Assembly: GCA_032433595.1 (NCBI GenBank) | Contig: JASWJB010000215.1 | Location: 1 to 64,000 of the forward strand | Direction of reading: 5' to 3' | DNA length: 64,000 nucleotides | Source: Conoideocrella luteorostrata | Taxonomy: Eukaryota; Ascomycota; Sordariomycetes; Hypocreales; Clavicipitaceae | The notes under the pieces: generated by a model | Seen by the model: only the letters and a program-made list of their open reading frames with translations | Database searches by the model: none | What the model was told of the DNA's origin: nothing | Translations under genes and position numbers: made by a program | Part shown: one piece after another, positions 19,011 through 30,696 of the stretch | Layout: the number at the start of each line of letters is the position of its first letter | Position numbering within the stretch: position 1 is the first letter of the stretch

Positions 19011-21552
19011 TTACACCGCTAAGCCCTCCTCTGAGGCTTCATCTCTTTCAAGTCTCTCTAGTCCATTGCCCACCGCACCGTAGACGCGCAATGGCACCGA
19101 CACGTCAAAACTCTCGCATGCCAGATTCTCCATTGCCACGAGCACAAGCCCGCCCTTCTCATCCTGGGATATCTGCTCCAACAATGGGTGTGGTACGGGC
19201 AGGCCGTCTGGATTAGATGCATCGGAGCCTTGGTAAGGAACCACGAATTCAATCCGTATCTTCCACTCCAGATTGATACCGCTCGTGACGAATTCCGGCG
19301 TAGCAGATATGGGTATAGTAGGTGTAAAGACGACTCGTCGAGAGTACATGGTGGCCTCGGATGAGGCGACGTAGATTTTGCGTGTAACCCGCTGCAGACT
19401 CGACTCTGATCGAACCGCTAATGAAGTATCCACCGTCTCTGATGTCTCCAATGTAGCATGAACCGCATAGCAAGGAATGTCGGCATCAGTGAAATCAATA
19501 GCCATAGTCACAACTTCTCCAAGTCGGTAGGCGGGCCGAGTTAGCATAACCACGCCGACACGTTGCCCGTTCCGTGCAATTTCGAATCGGTTGGCGCTTT
19601 GCTGCCCGTCACCAGCCATATTGCTCCTCATAATCGCCAAATGGATGGCTTCTCTGGCCGTTGTAGCTTCCTCATAAGCTGACGGCCGCCGTTGAGGGTT
19701 TACCCCTGTAGGTGACAGTAGTGCCGCACCGGGTGAACCTCGTGGTCTCGTCCCAAGATCATCTACATAGGAGAGAAACTCGTTCATAGTGGCAGGTGGA
19801 CCGAATGATGCTCTTGGTTTATGTGATCTCGTGTGCTTCCCAAGGCTCTTTACTTCAGCCATGTCCCGAAGTAATATGTAAGGATTCATTAGATCATGTC
19901 CAAGAATCTCGCCGTGGCTATTGACGCTGCCCAAGACTCTGAAAGGGATCTCGATAGATCGAACTTGTTGTTCCTTGGCGCCTCCAGCTCGCTGCGTGCC
20001 AATTACTAGGCTGTATGATATTTTGATGGTTTTGCCTTTGTGACTTGGGGGTAGTCCTTTCGGTAAGCAAAACGTGTATTCATAAGACCGGCTCTCACCT
20101 GGAGCCAACTGCAAGTCAACAAACAGGATGGACTGAGGCGTGCTGAGCAGCGGAATAGATTTGGAGTTCGCCGCTCCACGCATCTCTTTTATCGTGCTCA
20201 GTTCTTTTCCCCCAAGAAGGTCACCAAGAGAATTACTAATATTCCCCCAGCCGAGTCCCCTCAGGAGGCCATTTTCTCGTTTCGTTGGCTCGAGCCCAAC
20301 AACGCCGCCACCACGTCCTCCCACAGCTCCCTTCTTCTTAACTTGCTCGAACTGCCCCAGACTAACTAAGGAGCCGTCCAAGGCGAATGTTCCTTGGATC
20401 TGAGCATACCCCATCATCAACGATTCTGGTGCTTTTTGTTGTTGCGGTGTCATGCCAGAGCTACGTCTCAGGTGTGGCGGCCGCCCATTGCCCCGTGCTA
20501 GAGGCTGAGTCACATACTCCGATACTAAAGTCTCAGACGAATTGTTGCTCATTGGATAAAACTCTCCGCTGCTTCGTGGTGTGCCACCTGGCGCGGTATT
20601 ACTGGCAAGAATGCGAGCTGCTGGTCGTTCGATTGCACTGAGTGGCTGTTCTTTGGAGCGAACTGTCAGGTTGTTCTTATCGGGGGGATTGGTTCTCCTA
20701 GAACTTAGCAAACCACTTGATGGGTTCGTGTTTGAGCTCCCATTCGCTTCATTATCGGGTGGTAGCTGAGCGGCAGGAAATCTAAAGTCCGGCATTTGTT
20801 GTCCTGCCGGTGACTTTGGTGATCTCCTCTGGCCGCTGGGTCCTGGAGTATTTGGCACACTGGCAGCGCCAGGGAATCGACCAACCTGATCGGGCGGGTA
20901 CGATGCATTGAACAATGGTGAGCTGGTATGTCGACCGAAGAAAGGCGCTATTTCGGATTTGAGCATGTGTTCCGTCTTCAATCGCAAGAGATTTAAACAT
21001 ACCTGATTGGGGGCCCGCACCTGGTGAGGTTACGCCATGGGACGGAATTTGCAAGCTCGCAGCACGATTATGGCGCCCGTGTGGCCGTTGAGATCTCAAC
21101 TGAGGCTCGCTACGCTGGGCATGTTCTTCTGCTGTGTTTGTCGAGCCGATCGATACAATAGACAGTGATCGCTTGTGATTGTGGCCCGGCCGCCAGTCTC
21201 CTCCGCTACCGGCTGTGTGTGGCCATTGGACGGACCCGGATCGACTGTGCGAGTGTGCCGTAGAAACACTCAGTGATAAAGCAGACCTGCGATGACCTCT
21301 CGTAGCGTTGGTCGACGGCGGCGATGTCAATCCAACATTGCCCTTGGTAGCGCGGGCTTGCAGAGGCACTGTTAGCCGCTGCCTTTCGCCTTGGAGCTTT
21401 TGTTGCTGTTGCGATCGTTGCTGCCTTGATTGATCCGAAGTCGAGGCAATGTTTTTAAAAGTGATGGTTGCTTTTACCTCTTCGCCGGCGAAAACAGTCT
21501 GGTCCCGCCATTGGATGAAAACTCGGATGGTGCTGGGGCTTTCAGGAGGCAT
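19011..21552 (-). CDS. RGP1: Rgp1, subunit of the Ric1-Rgp1 exchange factor for Ypt6, 828 aa
   Basis: Exons 21552-21003 and 20947-19011 (2487 nt). The 55-nt intron has GTATGT at 21002 and ends ATAG at 20948; joining is in phase 1. The protein begins MPPESPSTIRVFIQWRDQTVFAGEEVKATITFKN, an arrestin-like beta-sandwich start shared by Rgp1 proteins, followed by a long Ser/Arg/Gln-rich spacer. Conserved later blocks include SILFVDLQLAPGESRSYEYTF, LPKGLPPSHKGKTIKISYSL, DLMNPYILLRDMAEVKSLG, FEIARNGQRVGVVMLTRP and EWKIRIEFVVPY. In yeast, Ric1-Rgp1 activates the Rab GTPase Ypt6 for retrograde traffic to the Golgi. The long low-complexity insert in the N-terminal half is typical of filamentous-fungal orthologues. 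Confidence 0.88.
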
Positions 21553-22127
21553 GATTGCAGAATTACGATTCCAACAAAGCCCTCAACGAGGGTTAAGATC
21601 GTACAAGCAACCAGACAACAGCAAACGTAGCATTTCCGCTTAGGGATTCGGTATGGTTTTCAGAGGTGACAGTGTGGACAGGTTCCAGGGGCGTTGGGGT
21701 AGCTTCGGCCAACGTCATGCCAGCGGCGGGATCATGTGGAGCGGAGCTAAGCTCGACTCCAGAGCGAGCACCAAGCATGGAGCCTAATATCGACAGTCCC
21801 AAATATACTGTTTAACAAAAATATGTATATGCTCTCAAGAGGACCTTTGCTACCCAATAACTAGGGCGGGTTTTTAAGGGCTAATTCATCATTCTCTACA
21901 TCCAGACCGATGAAAATCCACCATATTGAATGCTTTTATTACCACAATACACACTTGCTATGCTGCACATAGAGTTGTCCAAACAACATCGTGTCCAAAC
22001 AACGACAACGACAACAACAATAGAACATCAAAGAACATTGAAAAAAAAGCATCTGACAAGCCTAAGCGCTGAAACGTTCGAGGTAGTCGGGACGGGATAA
22101 GACACAAACATATTGCAGCGCCTCCAC
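21553..22127. other. intergenic, RGP1 promoter and 3' end of DUF7918-like gene
   Basis: No supported gene. It has short A-runs (22040-22047) and an ACAACGACAACGACAACAACAAT stretch around 21990. Promoter of RGP1 on the left, 3' UTR of the next minus-strand gene on the right. Confidence 0.5.
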
Positions 22128-23330
22128 TCAGGTCAGGTCCACTACATCACGGCTATCTTCCATTTTTATCATTTTGAATGGTCCATTGCCGGAAACATCG
22201 ACGTCATCGTCCGTAAGGTCGATAGTTCTTTTAGCGTGTAGTGAGATGTCTTCCTAGAAAGGAAAATTAGCTTCTAGCGCAGATAGTTGCTCAGTGATAT
22301 TACGGTTCAGGACATATCTGTAAACAGCTATACAAAATGCATACCAGTTTCACCGCTTGTTGTCGTTTGGTACGTAACAAGGCCCGCCGCACTTCCTCCT
22401 CTGTCATTGACGCAATCTCCTCTGAAGCCGACCGTGTTGGTGGAGGAGGAGTGAATGGGATTATTAATTCTCTCTGCAATGCACCTAGAACGTTTAGTTT
22501 CATGTGATCAGCCTGACCCGTAGCAATCATAGTTTGGACATACCTCGAGAGCGATACCGAAATTCATAACGGGCAATGGGCTTTGGGTCAAACGAACATC
22601 GCCCCTGGCGATATGGAACGATGTGGCTCGGAGGAAAACTACGCATCTTAGCAATAGCCCAATGGCAATTTTTCTCGGGGCAGGTCATACGATGTTCCAT
22701 GAGAAATATCTTTGCCTTTCAATGCCTTCTCTGTTAAAACAAAAGTTGGGCTCACTCTCGTGATTGTGTGAGGAGCTACACATTGCCACTTCCGGCCGCG
22801 AAGCAGCTGAACCCGAATCGTTCCCAAATTCTGACTGATCCGAGCTTGCTCCTCGATCGCTGCGTTCGATACTTCCTCGACTATTACACGATGAATAATA
22901 AACGTCTCGCTGATCCTACTTAATCAAGGTCGGATATCTTCACACACTAACCTAGCGATACTGGCGTAAATGTAAATGAGTGCTGCGTTGCCCGTTCAAG
23001 AGTCGATGATGGCCCAAGTGGCCCAATGATGGATTTTCGAATGCCGCGGCTTGGATCATGGTTTTCGCCCGTAAGAGCCAGACCTTGAACATAATTTCCG
23101 TCCACATATACCGCACAGACTAGGACGTTTTGACCGAATGCTTCATTGCCAGGGGTAACAGAGACTTCGATGGAGAATTTCTCCCCAGATTTAGACTCTA
23201 TATAGGATATGTGAGATGGGCATCCATGCACATCGTCGTCATAGTGGCCGAGAGGAGGGTACTCCTGGGCGACGTGACCGCCAGTGTGTATACTGACGTC
23301 GATACTGGGAACCCGACTAATTACTGCCAT
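22128..23330 (-). CDS. DUF7918-like protein with C-terminal SUMO-interacting motifs, 309 aa, 5 exons
   Basis: My model is exons 23330-22952, 22880-22691, 22638-22544, 22484-22345 and 22253-22128 (930 nt, all phases consistent). The start gives MAVISRVPSIDVSIHTGG, the usual opening of the fungal DUF7918 family; a longer frame begins with GTG. Family blocks follow: YIESKSGEKFSIEVSV, VYVDGNYVQG, NLGTIRVQLLRG, EKALKGKDISHGTS and ARYEFRYRSR. The C-terminal third is a helix with TEEEVRRALLRTKRQQ, then two SUMO-interaction-like motifs, TIDLTDDD and VVDLT at the very end. Function is unknown; nuclear, SUMO-linked action is inference from those motifs. The first intron (71 nt, ending TAATAG) was chosen because it alone keeps frame and family spacing. 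The second intron (52 nt) has a TTGCTAAGAT branch point and removes a stop. Confidence 0.72.
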
Positions 23331-24427
23331 TGTTATAGAGTTCAGCACAGCTGTTATCGATCGAAGAGTTGTGGTTTTCAGGGTTTGCTAAAAGGCGTAT
23401 TGCATGGCGAAATTAAGTACCCAGGTAAATGAGCTGAACCACATCCGGGCTGGCGAGTGGCTTTCTGTGCAGCTCAGCAGCGTCCAACACCTGACCCCTG
23501 ATCCGTTGTTCATTTCCTGTCGACTTCAATGCACGTGATATGACCAGAGCATGCCACAGAAAACAAACGCAAAAATGTACAAGGGACAGTGGCTGAGTGA
23601 TAAGGGAAAGTGCCATTGAAAGACAACGGGTGCGCGCTGGATTTCCCCGGCACTTATAACTACCAGTCAATGCGCCGACAAGAACAAATTTGCCTGCTGG
23701 TTGCCGAGCACAGGATGAATTGATCAAATGATTGCTGCGACAGCCTACTAGTGCCGACAGGTGAGGCAAAGTTTGAAATAGCGAGTCGGCTTATGGGATT
23801 GTGCATTACAGTTTGGCTATTCGTAAATTAACCCAAAGAAGGATATATGATTTCTGTGCATACCCAGCTTATATACCTTGGATGCGATCCTTAAAGGTCG
23901 CCCAGCTTCGGCCGTACATTGTGGAATGAACTTAATAATAACATTGAGAAGCTCTCTTGTATTGGTGGCTGAGGGACATGATTTGCAGTACATATATCTC
24001 CCGGCTGCGAAAGCGTGAGTAGTCCAAACTATCAGTGCATCCGTTCCATACACCTATGCTGTGCGTCTACATTAGCGTGTCTGATTTTTACTGTATTTTA
24101 CCAAACCAAGGGGTACCTTCACGCAATAACTGACAAACTTAGTAATATTTTGCATGCTCCAAGATACATCTAGCATGATTCGGTGGCTGGGTAAGAATCG
24201 ATTGTATTGGAGCTACTCCGTAGCCACCCTTGGAATACGCAGTAACCATGCAGCGTCTGTATCCGCCTGGCACTGTCGTCATGCTAGCAGGGGAAACCGC
24301 ATGGAATTAACGGCCTGATCAAGTCGAGAGAATATTACTAGTAAACGAGCCATGTTTTCGAGCCGTGGGCTTTGACTCTTAGATCTTGATCGCAAAGCTA
24401 ACCGTCCCGACGTCAATCTCTTTAGGG

Positions 24428-24443
24428 TACGGAGTACTCCGCA
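24428..24443. repeat. isolated palindrome copy TACGGAGTACTCCGCA
   Basis: A single copy of the 16-nt palindrome with one mismatch, in the gene-poor region before the aldehyde dehydrogenase. Confidence 0.75.
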
Positions 24444-26228
24444 GTAATCAACAAAATCCTTCCAGAACCCATGCCAAGACTAGTTATTGGGATAGACGGG
24501 AAGGAAGTACTAGTAAGCTACTTATGCTATGGAGACTGATGCTTGTCATCCATAAGGTCTGAAACCAATAACATACCGAACAGCCTCGGCATACAACAGG
24601 TATAGCCTGGTGTCATAGATGTTGGGAAGCAAAAACTCAGAAGCTCGGTGTGGCGCAATTTAACCACAGGTTCCCTACGGCCGCCAGGCTAGTACCATGA
24701 ATTTGAGGCTAACTCCGGCTCTAGGGATCCCGAACGAATGGGAAGTACGGAGTAGTGGGCTTTGCTTGAGACCTGTTCTTTGTGATATGGCCGGCGGGAC
24801 GGAAGCCGCAGAGCTGGGCATGCGGATCCGCAAGTGCTAACTAGTAATCGTGGGAGCTGCTCTCTGCAGTAGAGGTGGGATTGTGGGGTTAGTTACTGCG
24901 TACAGAAGGAAAGAAGCTGGGGTATCGCAATCCAGGCATCCAACAAGCAGTCGAGGAATGCACCGGCTAGTGGAGCGCTACGCAAAACGGCAGACTGATG
25001 TGTGTTTGTTTATTGCACGCAGGCCTTGCACACCTCCCGAGGGTTTAATCTAGGACCCTCGCCAACCGCTATGCCGAAGAGACGAGGGTGCCGACAGATC
25101 GAGCTTGATGCATGTATTTCCCCGAGGTAGAAGCACTGTGCTGGTTACTGAGCCATGATACTACGACGCCATATTGGTTTGAGATTGTCAGTCCGATGGG
25201 CCCTTGATAATATTTAATGATAACTTGATAGTTGTTAAACCTTCGAACGTATTCATAAATACAAATATAAATATGAATGCAGAGCTTGTCCGAGCGACTG
25301 TGCAGCTTGGCGCGAAGAGTTTACGACGTCATGTGGGTCAAGCAAGCATCTCCATGATGTAAAATGTTTCCCGTCGGGTGAACTTGAGTGGTTATTTATA
25401 AAGGTCCACGATGAAGACACCTACGTGTGGCAAAAGATGATACCCTCATTCCGTTTGTGGGTTGTGGGTTTGGCTTATCGCATGCAACGCCATTGCTTGT
25501 TAGGCTACAGGTCCATATTGGCGACAGCTGTATAATAGGAAAACTAGAATTGTCCTGCATGACAGGTGGATAACCGGTAACGATGAGGGCCAATACGAAA
25601 GTATGACGCCTAACTTGGCCTGACAAATTTTAACGCAACGTCGAGTTCGAAGTGCGTTGCGTGCCTTGCCGTCAGTCCGAAGGATGGCGAGAAACCAGCA
25701 TCAAGATCCCCTAAACGGAGCAGAATGAGCCGGCGTCCTGCGGGAACGGCATTGACTTAAATGCCGTGGAAGTAGCACGAATAGATCGCTGGAGCAGAGA
25801 CAGACTCGAGGATTACCAATGCGACCAATCTAAAACCGCACGATTTGTCAAACGCAGGCTTCGAGACTCGGGGTCTAAATCAAAGACGGAATTATTGGCC
25901 ACTTGGCTGCGGGGAAAATCTCTTTCGGACTTTGGGAACGGAGGAAGAGTGGGCATCTTGGCATCACATTACGGTACAATTTGTCTGAGGGCAAGAGCGT
26001 CTCAGCAAAAGCCGGGATAGCTAGGTTCTCCTCACCAGAACTAGCCAGCACCGGTTGCGAGAGCACTTTGAGCGCGAGGAGAACACAGCACTAGCGTGTT
26101 AGTTTGTAGTACGCAGCTCTTGTAGCCCGCAGAAGAAAGGATGCTTCATTACGGAGTAGTTACGGAGGGGTCCGGCTCGGCTTGTGTGTCTCTCGGATAA
26201 CATCGCTCCATGTCTACCTGTCTCTGAG

Positions 26229-26425
26229 GCGGGGTGTGATGTGGCGACAAACAGCAGCGGCACACGCACCGTGGTGGGCAACCACCCACTGTGCTAGCTG
26301 CCTAGGGGGCTAAAGACCGACCGATGCGGGGCAATTCATGGCAGCCGTCGTGGGAAAGCGCCACAAATCATGTCCGGTGTCAAGCTCTACCTACCGAAGC
26401 ACCCACATAGGTTCCGGTTCCCCGC
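26229..26425. promoter_or_regulatory. three CreA-type (SYGGRG) sites upstream of aldehyde dehydrogenase
   Basis: GCGGGG occurs at 26229-26234 and 26326-26331, and its complement CCCCGC at 26420-26425, all within 400 bases of the ATG at 26609. SYGGRG is the binding consensus of the carbon-catabolite repressor CreA/CRE1. WGCGG half-sites of the kind used by the ethanol-utilisation activator AlcR also occur (26257-26261 and 26325-26329). Consensus match only; these hexamers are also expected by chance at some frequency. Confidence 0.4.
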
Positions 26426-26536
26426 CTTGACGAAGAAACAGCTACAAAGACCAGCTGGCTCCTGGCCGACCCTGATTGTTTCTTCTCTTACATCCTCAGT
26501 TCTTGTTTCGTTCTCTCAGATTTGGCTGTGTCCTGT

Positions 26537-26542
26537 TATATA
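26537..26542 (+). promoter_or_regulatory. TATA box of aldehyde dehydrogenase gene
   Basis: TATATA within GTTATATACCCC, 67 bases before the A of the ATG, in a CT- and CA-rich leader. This is a normal distance for a highly expressed fungal gene. Confidence 0.5.
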
Positions 26543-26608
26543 CCCCAATTGATCCACCTCAAACAATAATTTGATTTGATACAAGAACCGAGAACACCAA
26601 TCGTCACC

Positions 26609-28402
26609 ATGGCTTTGACTACCGAGCTCAAGACCCCCGTCACAGGTGCTTATCAGCAACCCATCGGTCTGTAAGTTTTGACAGCTGCACACCGATTTCT
26701 GACCTGGACAAATTTTCCACGAAATCAAAGCCCGAAATGCTAAGCCAATGCTCTCTTTAGATTCATCAACAATGAGTGGGTTGAAGGCGTCGACAAGAAG
26801 AAATTCGAGGTCATCAACCCTGCCACCGAGGAGGTCATCACTTCTGTTTGCGAAGCCACCGAAAAGGATGTTGATCTTGCTGTCGCTGCCGCTCGCAAGG
26901 CTTTCGAGACCACTTGGAAACAAGTTACTCCCCAGGCGCGAGCTGGGATGCTCCTCAAGCTCGCTGACCTCACTGAGAAGAACGCCGACCTCTTGGCCGC
27001 CGTAGAGTCTCTTGACAACGGCAAGTCGATCACCATGGCCAAGGGTGATGTTGGTGCCGTTGCTGGCTGCCTTCGATACTATGGTGGGTGGGCCGACAAG
27101 ATTGAGGGCAAGACCATCGATATTGCGCCAGATATGTTCCATTACACCCGCCCAGAGCCTGTGAGTTTTCCAGCATGACTATAACTAAACGATGGAGACG
27201 TAACGGAAGCTAATTAGGGGCTGTGCCGTTTTTTATAGATTGGTGTCTGCGGTCAGATTATTCCATGGAACTTCCCTCTTCTCATGCTCTCCTGGAAGAT
27301 TGGGCCTGCTCTGGCCACTGGAAACACAGTCGTTATGAAGACTGCCGAGCAGACTCCCCTGTCTGCACTTGTCTTTGCCAACCTGATTAAGGAGGCTGGT
27401 TTCCCTCCGGGTGTTTTCAACCTGCTCTCTGGTTTCGGCAAGGTTGCCGGTGCCGCCATCTCGTCTCACATGGACGTTGACAAGGTCGCCTTCACTGGTT
27501 CCACCGTCGTTGGCCGTGCCATTATGAAGGCAGCCGCTTCTTCAAACTTGAAGAAGGTCACCTTGGAACTTGGCGGCAAATCTCCCAACATCATCTTCAA
27601 CGATGCTGATCTCGAGCAAGCCATCTCGTGGGTCAACTTTGGTATTTACTTCAACCACGGCCAGTGCTGCTGCGCCGGCACCCGTATTTTTGTCCAGGAA
27701 GGAGTCTACGACAAGTTCTTGGAGGCTTTCAAGAAGCGTGCTCAGCAGAACAAAGTTGGCGACCCATTCGCTCAAGATACCTTCCAGGGCCCACAGGTCA
27801 GCCAGCTTCAGTATGACCGTATCATGAGTTACATCAAGTCTGGCAAGGAGGAAGGTGCAACCGTCGAGATTGGTGGTGAGCGACATGGCGACAAGGGATA
27901 CTTCATCCAGCCTACCATCTTCAGCAATGTCCGCTCCGATATGAAGATCATGAAAGAGGAGATCTTCGGCCCCGTTTGCTCCATCTCCAAGTTCAAGGAT
28001 GAGGAGGAGGTCATCAAGCTGGGCAACGAGACCACCTACGGTCTTGCAGCTGCCATCCATACAAAGGACCTGAACACCAGCATTCGCGTCAGCAACGCTT
28101 TGAAGGCCGGAACTGTCTGGGTCAACTGTAAGCTCCTTCTAGCCCTTTTAAAACATTTTGAGTATTTTATGGATACTGACTTGTTTTCTCTCTCTTCACA
28201 GGCTACAACATGATTCATCACCAATTGTACGTACCAACTCATCCCTTATATATGATTTACATTTATGTTGCTAACACGAAAGCACAGGCCATTCGGCGGA
28301 TTCAAGGAGTCGGGTATTGGTCGCGAGCTTGGTGAGGCTGCTCTGGCCAACTACACTCAGAACAAGAGTGTTGCTGTGCGACTGGGAGGAGCCATTTTCT
28401 GA
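26609..28402 (+). CDS. aldehyde dehydrogenase (NAD+), AldA-like, 496 aa, 5 exons
   Basis: Exons 26609-26670, 26761-27160, 27239-28127, 28202-28226 and 28288-28402 (1491 nt). The enzyme oxidises acetaldehyde and other aldehydes to the acids. The start lies in GTCACCATGGC, a strong context. All class 1/2 ALDH landmarks are present: [28 protein letters not shown] (Rossmann), LELGGKSP with the general-base Glu (about residue 265), GQCCCAGTR with the catalytic Cys (middle one, about 299), EEIFGPV, and [13 protein letters not shown] near the C-terminus. There is no mitochondrial presequence, so it is probably cytosolic like Aspergillus AldA. Exon 4 is only 25 nt (YNMIHHQ). The smooth codon choice (C-ending codons) and TATA box suggest strong expression. 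Confidence 0.96.
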
Positions 28403-29640
28403 ATGCGAGGACATTTCTTGAAGGATCGGTCATATTTCAATGCGTTTGTGAGGGAGGGAGAAAATTTATGATTACTGCGAGTGTAAATGAGAAGTTACTC
28501 AATATGATGAGATTGAATGAATAATAAAAGCCGATAGTTAACGTTCTTGATGAATTATCCAGCGTTATCAAATGGGGCGCACCATGGAGGAAACAAGGGC
28601 GACTTTGTTAATTGTCGGATCTGGCTGCCGTACCATTGGAGTGAAATGAAGCTCTACGAACATATTACCCAGGAATCCAACAACTACTATCAGCCACATT
28701 GTAAAGCAACTAAAGCAACTACTGGCAGAATATATCAAATGGTCCCTCTCGGTACGGCAGCGACTCCGCCACCGACTTGATATCGGCAAGATCACGGTTT
28801 GGGACTATAAATGACACGGGCCGGAGATTCGTAACAGCGCAAACCGTCATAATGAATTGTACAGCGTAGGGGGAAAAAGAGTCATTGATGAATTCCATCA
28901 TTTCTTTCAATGTGGTAAGGTGCAGACTACGTGTCGAATTGGGCATTGGATTCAATCGGAAGCTTTGAGAACGCTTCATGTACAACGCGAACAGAGGCAT
29001 AACATACTATTGAGTTTTACTAGATTCCCGCTGTACCCCCTGTATTCCCCAATATCAACGGGTTTGGCTATCAAGGTTCCTTCCTGCAGAATTTGCCCCC
29101 TGCCCTCCCCTCCCCTCCCCGCCGTCTCAACATTTATGTTGTGTGCGGCACCGCACTCTACTAGGACTTGTCAATGTGCACAGAGTTGATGGCAGGATGG
29201 CCAACCAGATGGCGGGAATGCAAAGTCCCACCACAATCTCATGCTTTAGCGTGGGGTCTAGACTAGATGGCAAACGGCCATGTCCAGAGATCGACGACTG
29301 TATTTCAACCTCGTCTGACCCTGTGGATGGCAAGATGGGTGTAGAGTGAGACGGCGGGATGTGGGACGATCTAGCTCTTGCGAACCCTATTCTTTCTGTT
29401 GATGGGCATAGCGAGGAGGTCTGCGATGGGACAGACCAGACGTGAGTGTCAGCTGGCTTGTGGTCGGATAGTTGAGACTGTGAAGACATGCATTTTATTA
29501 TTGCGATACGAAACGAAGGAAGACGTCAGTGGTGTTATTATTATTACAATTCATAATGTCATAAGTACGCTGGAACAGTAGATATAAGTGAAAAAATCAA
29601 CGCTCGCTCTCAACCGCCCTTTCCACCCTAAATCAATGCA
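28403..29640. other. convergent intergenic region after aldehyde dehydrogenase
   Basis: No supported gene. A polyadenylation-type AATAAA stands at 28523-28528, about 120 bases after the ALDH stop. The rest carries short unrelated frames and C-rich runs near 29090-29125. Confidence 0.5.
28523..28528 (+). terminator. AATAAA polyadenylation-like signal of aldehyde dehydrogenase gene
   Basis: AATAAA in an AT-rich stretch 121 bases after the stop codon, a plausible 3'-end signal. Fungal signals are degenerate, so this is suggestive only. Confidence 0.4.
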
Positions 29641-30696
29641 TCATACGTCCAAAACTAGGCACCCGCCGTTGGGAACATGAAAAATGCTAGGCTTCTTCAA
29701 AGGAGCCTTTTCAACAGGTTCCTGGTCTAATGCCCATTCCAAGGTACGAGGAGTGTCCGCGGTCCGCGACACGCGCATGAACATGCCGGTATAATTGAGC
29801 CTCAAGTGGTTCGAAAGAACCCAGTAGTCAACTTTTCCAAGCTTTCTGTACATTTGTAGACCGCCTTTTGCCCCAAAACTGGCTTGTTTGCCGCCAACGT
29901 GGCTCTCTTTCAAGCCATGTAGCATGGCTAACTTGCGGGTTTTGGGCTCGGCATCTAAGAAGGCCTGCAAGGGGCCTTGGTTGAGCAGAGTCCCGTTTGG
30001 TGAGTTCAAAATAGCTTCGTGCACTTCAGACCCATCGTCTTCCACGTGAGTCCAGACAATGGCCATGCAGAAGTTCATCTCACGGTGACCGGGGAGGCGC
30101 AGTACTGTCAACCACGAGGGAAGCAGGGAGCCTGGGTGCAACTTGGAAGTACGCCATGACGTGGCTGCAGGTGCCAGGTCATGAATGATGGCAATGTTAC
30201 GAAAATGCTTCCAAGGCTTTATAATATTTGCCGCCTGCGGGGTTGCAATTACGGGCACATTGGCACTCATCCGTCGCAAGGTGGCTTCGTGTACATGGTC
30301 ATAGTAGTGAAAGCCCAGAATAATGGCGTCAATGTGGCCAGCTGGATTGAAGACTTCATTTGATCCTTGAGACATGCGCCTATTCAAGACGTATTCTGAT
30401 GCCAGATCTTCTATTTGGCGCGCTGTAGTTTCTACAGCATCTGCAGTGGGCATTGCTGGGGTTGACGGCAAGTCGATATGAATAAACCAGGACCCGACGA
30501 GATCCGTAGGGCCAACAAGCCATGGTTCCAAGACAATATGAAAGTAGGCTCTCCCTGTCTGCCTTTGATCAGCCCATGGACGTGGAAAGGATAAAAGCCA
30601 CGAATTATGCCCGTTGAGGGACACCATGATTGGCCGCAGCCGGTCAGGGGAGGTGCTGAAATATTGTTCAAGATATCTGATGTGATCGTCTTCCAT
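29641..30696 (-). CDS. metallo-beta-lactamase-fold-like protein with degenerate metal motif, 351 aa
   Basis: The start is the ATG giving MEDDHIRYLEQYFS; the longer frame to 30735 begins with TTG. The layout resembles UlaG-type MBL-fold hydrolases: an N-terminal strand (MVSLNGHNSWLLSF), then IDAIILGFHYYDHVHEAT, followed by SANVPVIATPQAANII and later beta-strand blocks (LTVLRLPGHREMN, FCMAIVWTHVED). In active members the loop reads HxHxDH. Here the corresponding residues are FxYxDH (about 128-133), so two metal-binding histidines appear replaced while Asp-His stays. No signal peptide is evident. It could be a non-catalytic paralogue or use a different metal arrangement. The fold call is by pattern, not by alignment. 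It stands alone between two gene-poor stretches. Confidence 0.6.
   Translation of the reverse strand: MEDDHIRYLEQYFSTSPDRLRPIMVSLNGHNSWLLSFPRPWADQRQTGRAYFHIVLEPWLVGPTDLVGSWFIHIDLPSTPAMPTADAVETTARQIEDLASEYVLNRRMSQGSNEVFNPAGHIDAIILGFHYYDHVHEATLRRMSANVPVIATPQAANIIKPWKHFRNIAIIHDLAPAATSWRTSKLHPGSLLPSWLTVLRLPGHREMNFCMAIVWTHVEDDGSEVHEAILNSPNGTLLNQGPLQAFLDAEPKTRKLAMLHGLKESHVGGKQASFGAKGGLQMYRKLGKVDYWVLSNHLRLNYTGMFMRVSRTADTPRTLEWALDQEPVEKAPLKKPSIFHVPNGGCLVLDV

Larger units (their letters stand above)
23331..26608. other. 3.3 kb gene-poor region upstream of aldehyde dehydrogenase
   Basis: I find no credible gene; all frames are short, and none shows a domain or consistent splice structure. It contains palindrome copies at about 24217 (half), 24428-24443 (15 of 16 bases), 24744 (half) and 26148 (half). 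A weak tRNA-like stretch lies at about 25094-25170 on the minus strand. The last 400 bases are the aldehyde dehydrogenase promoter. Confidence 0.5.

Noticed and set aside
23413..23769. 118-codon minus-strand frame upstream of the DUF7918-like gene
   Set aside because: No domain; sits in the promoter of that gene, and composition is not protein-like.
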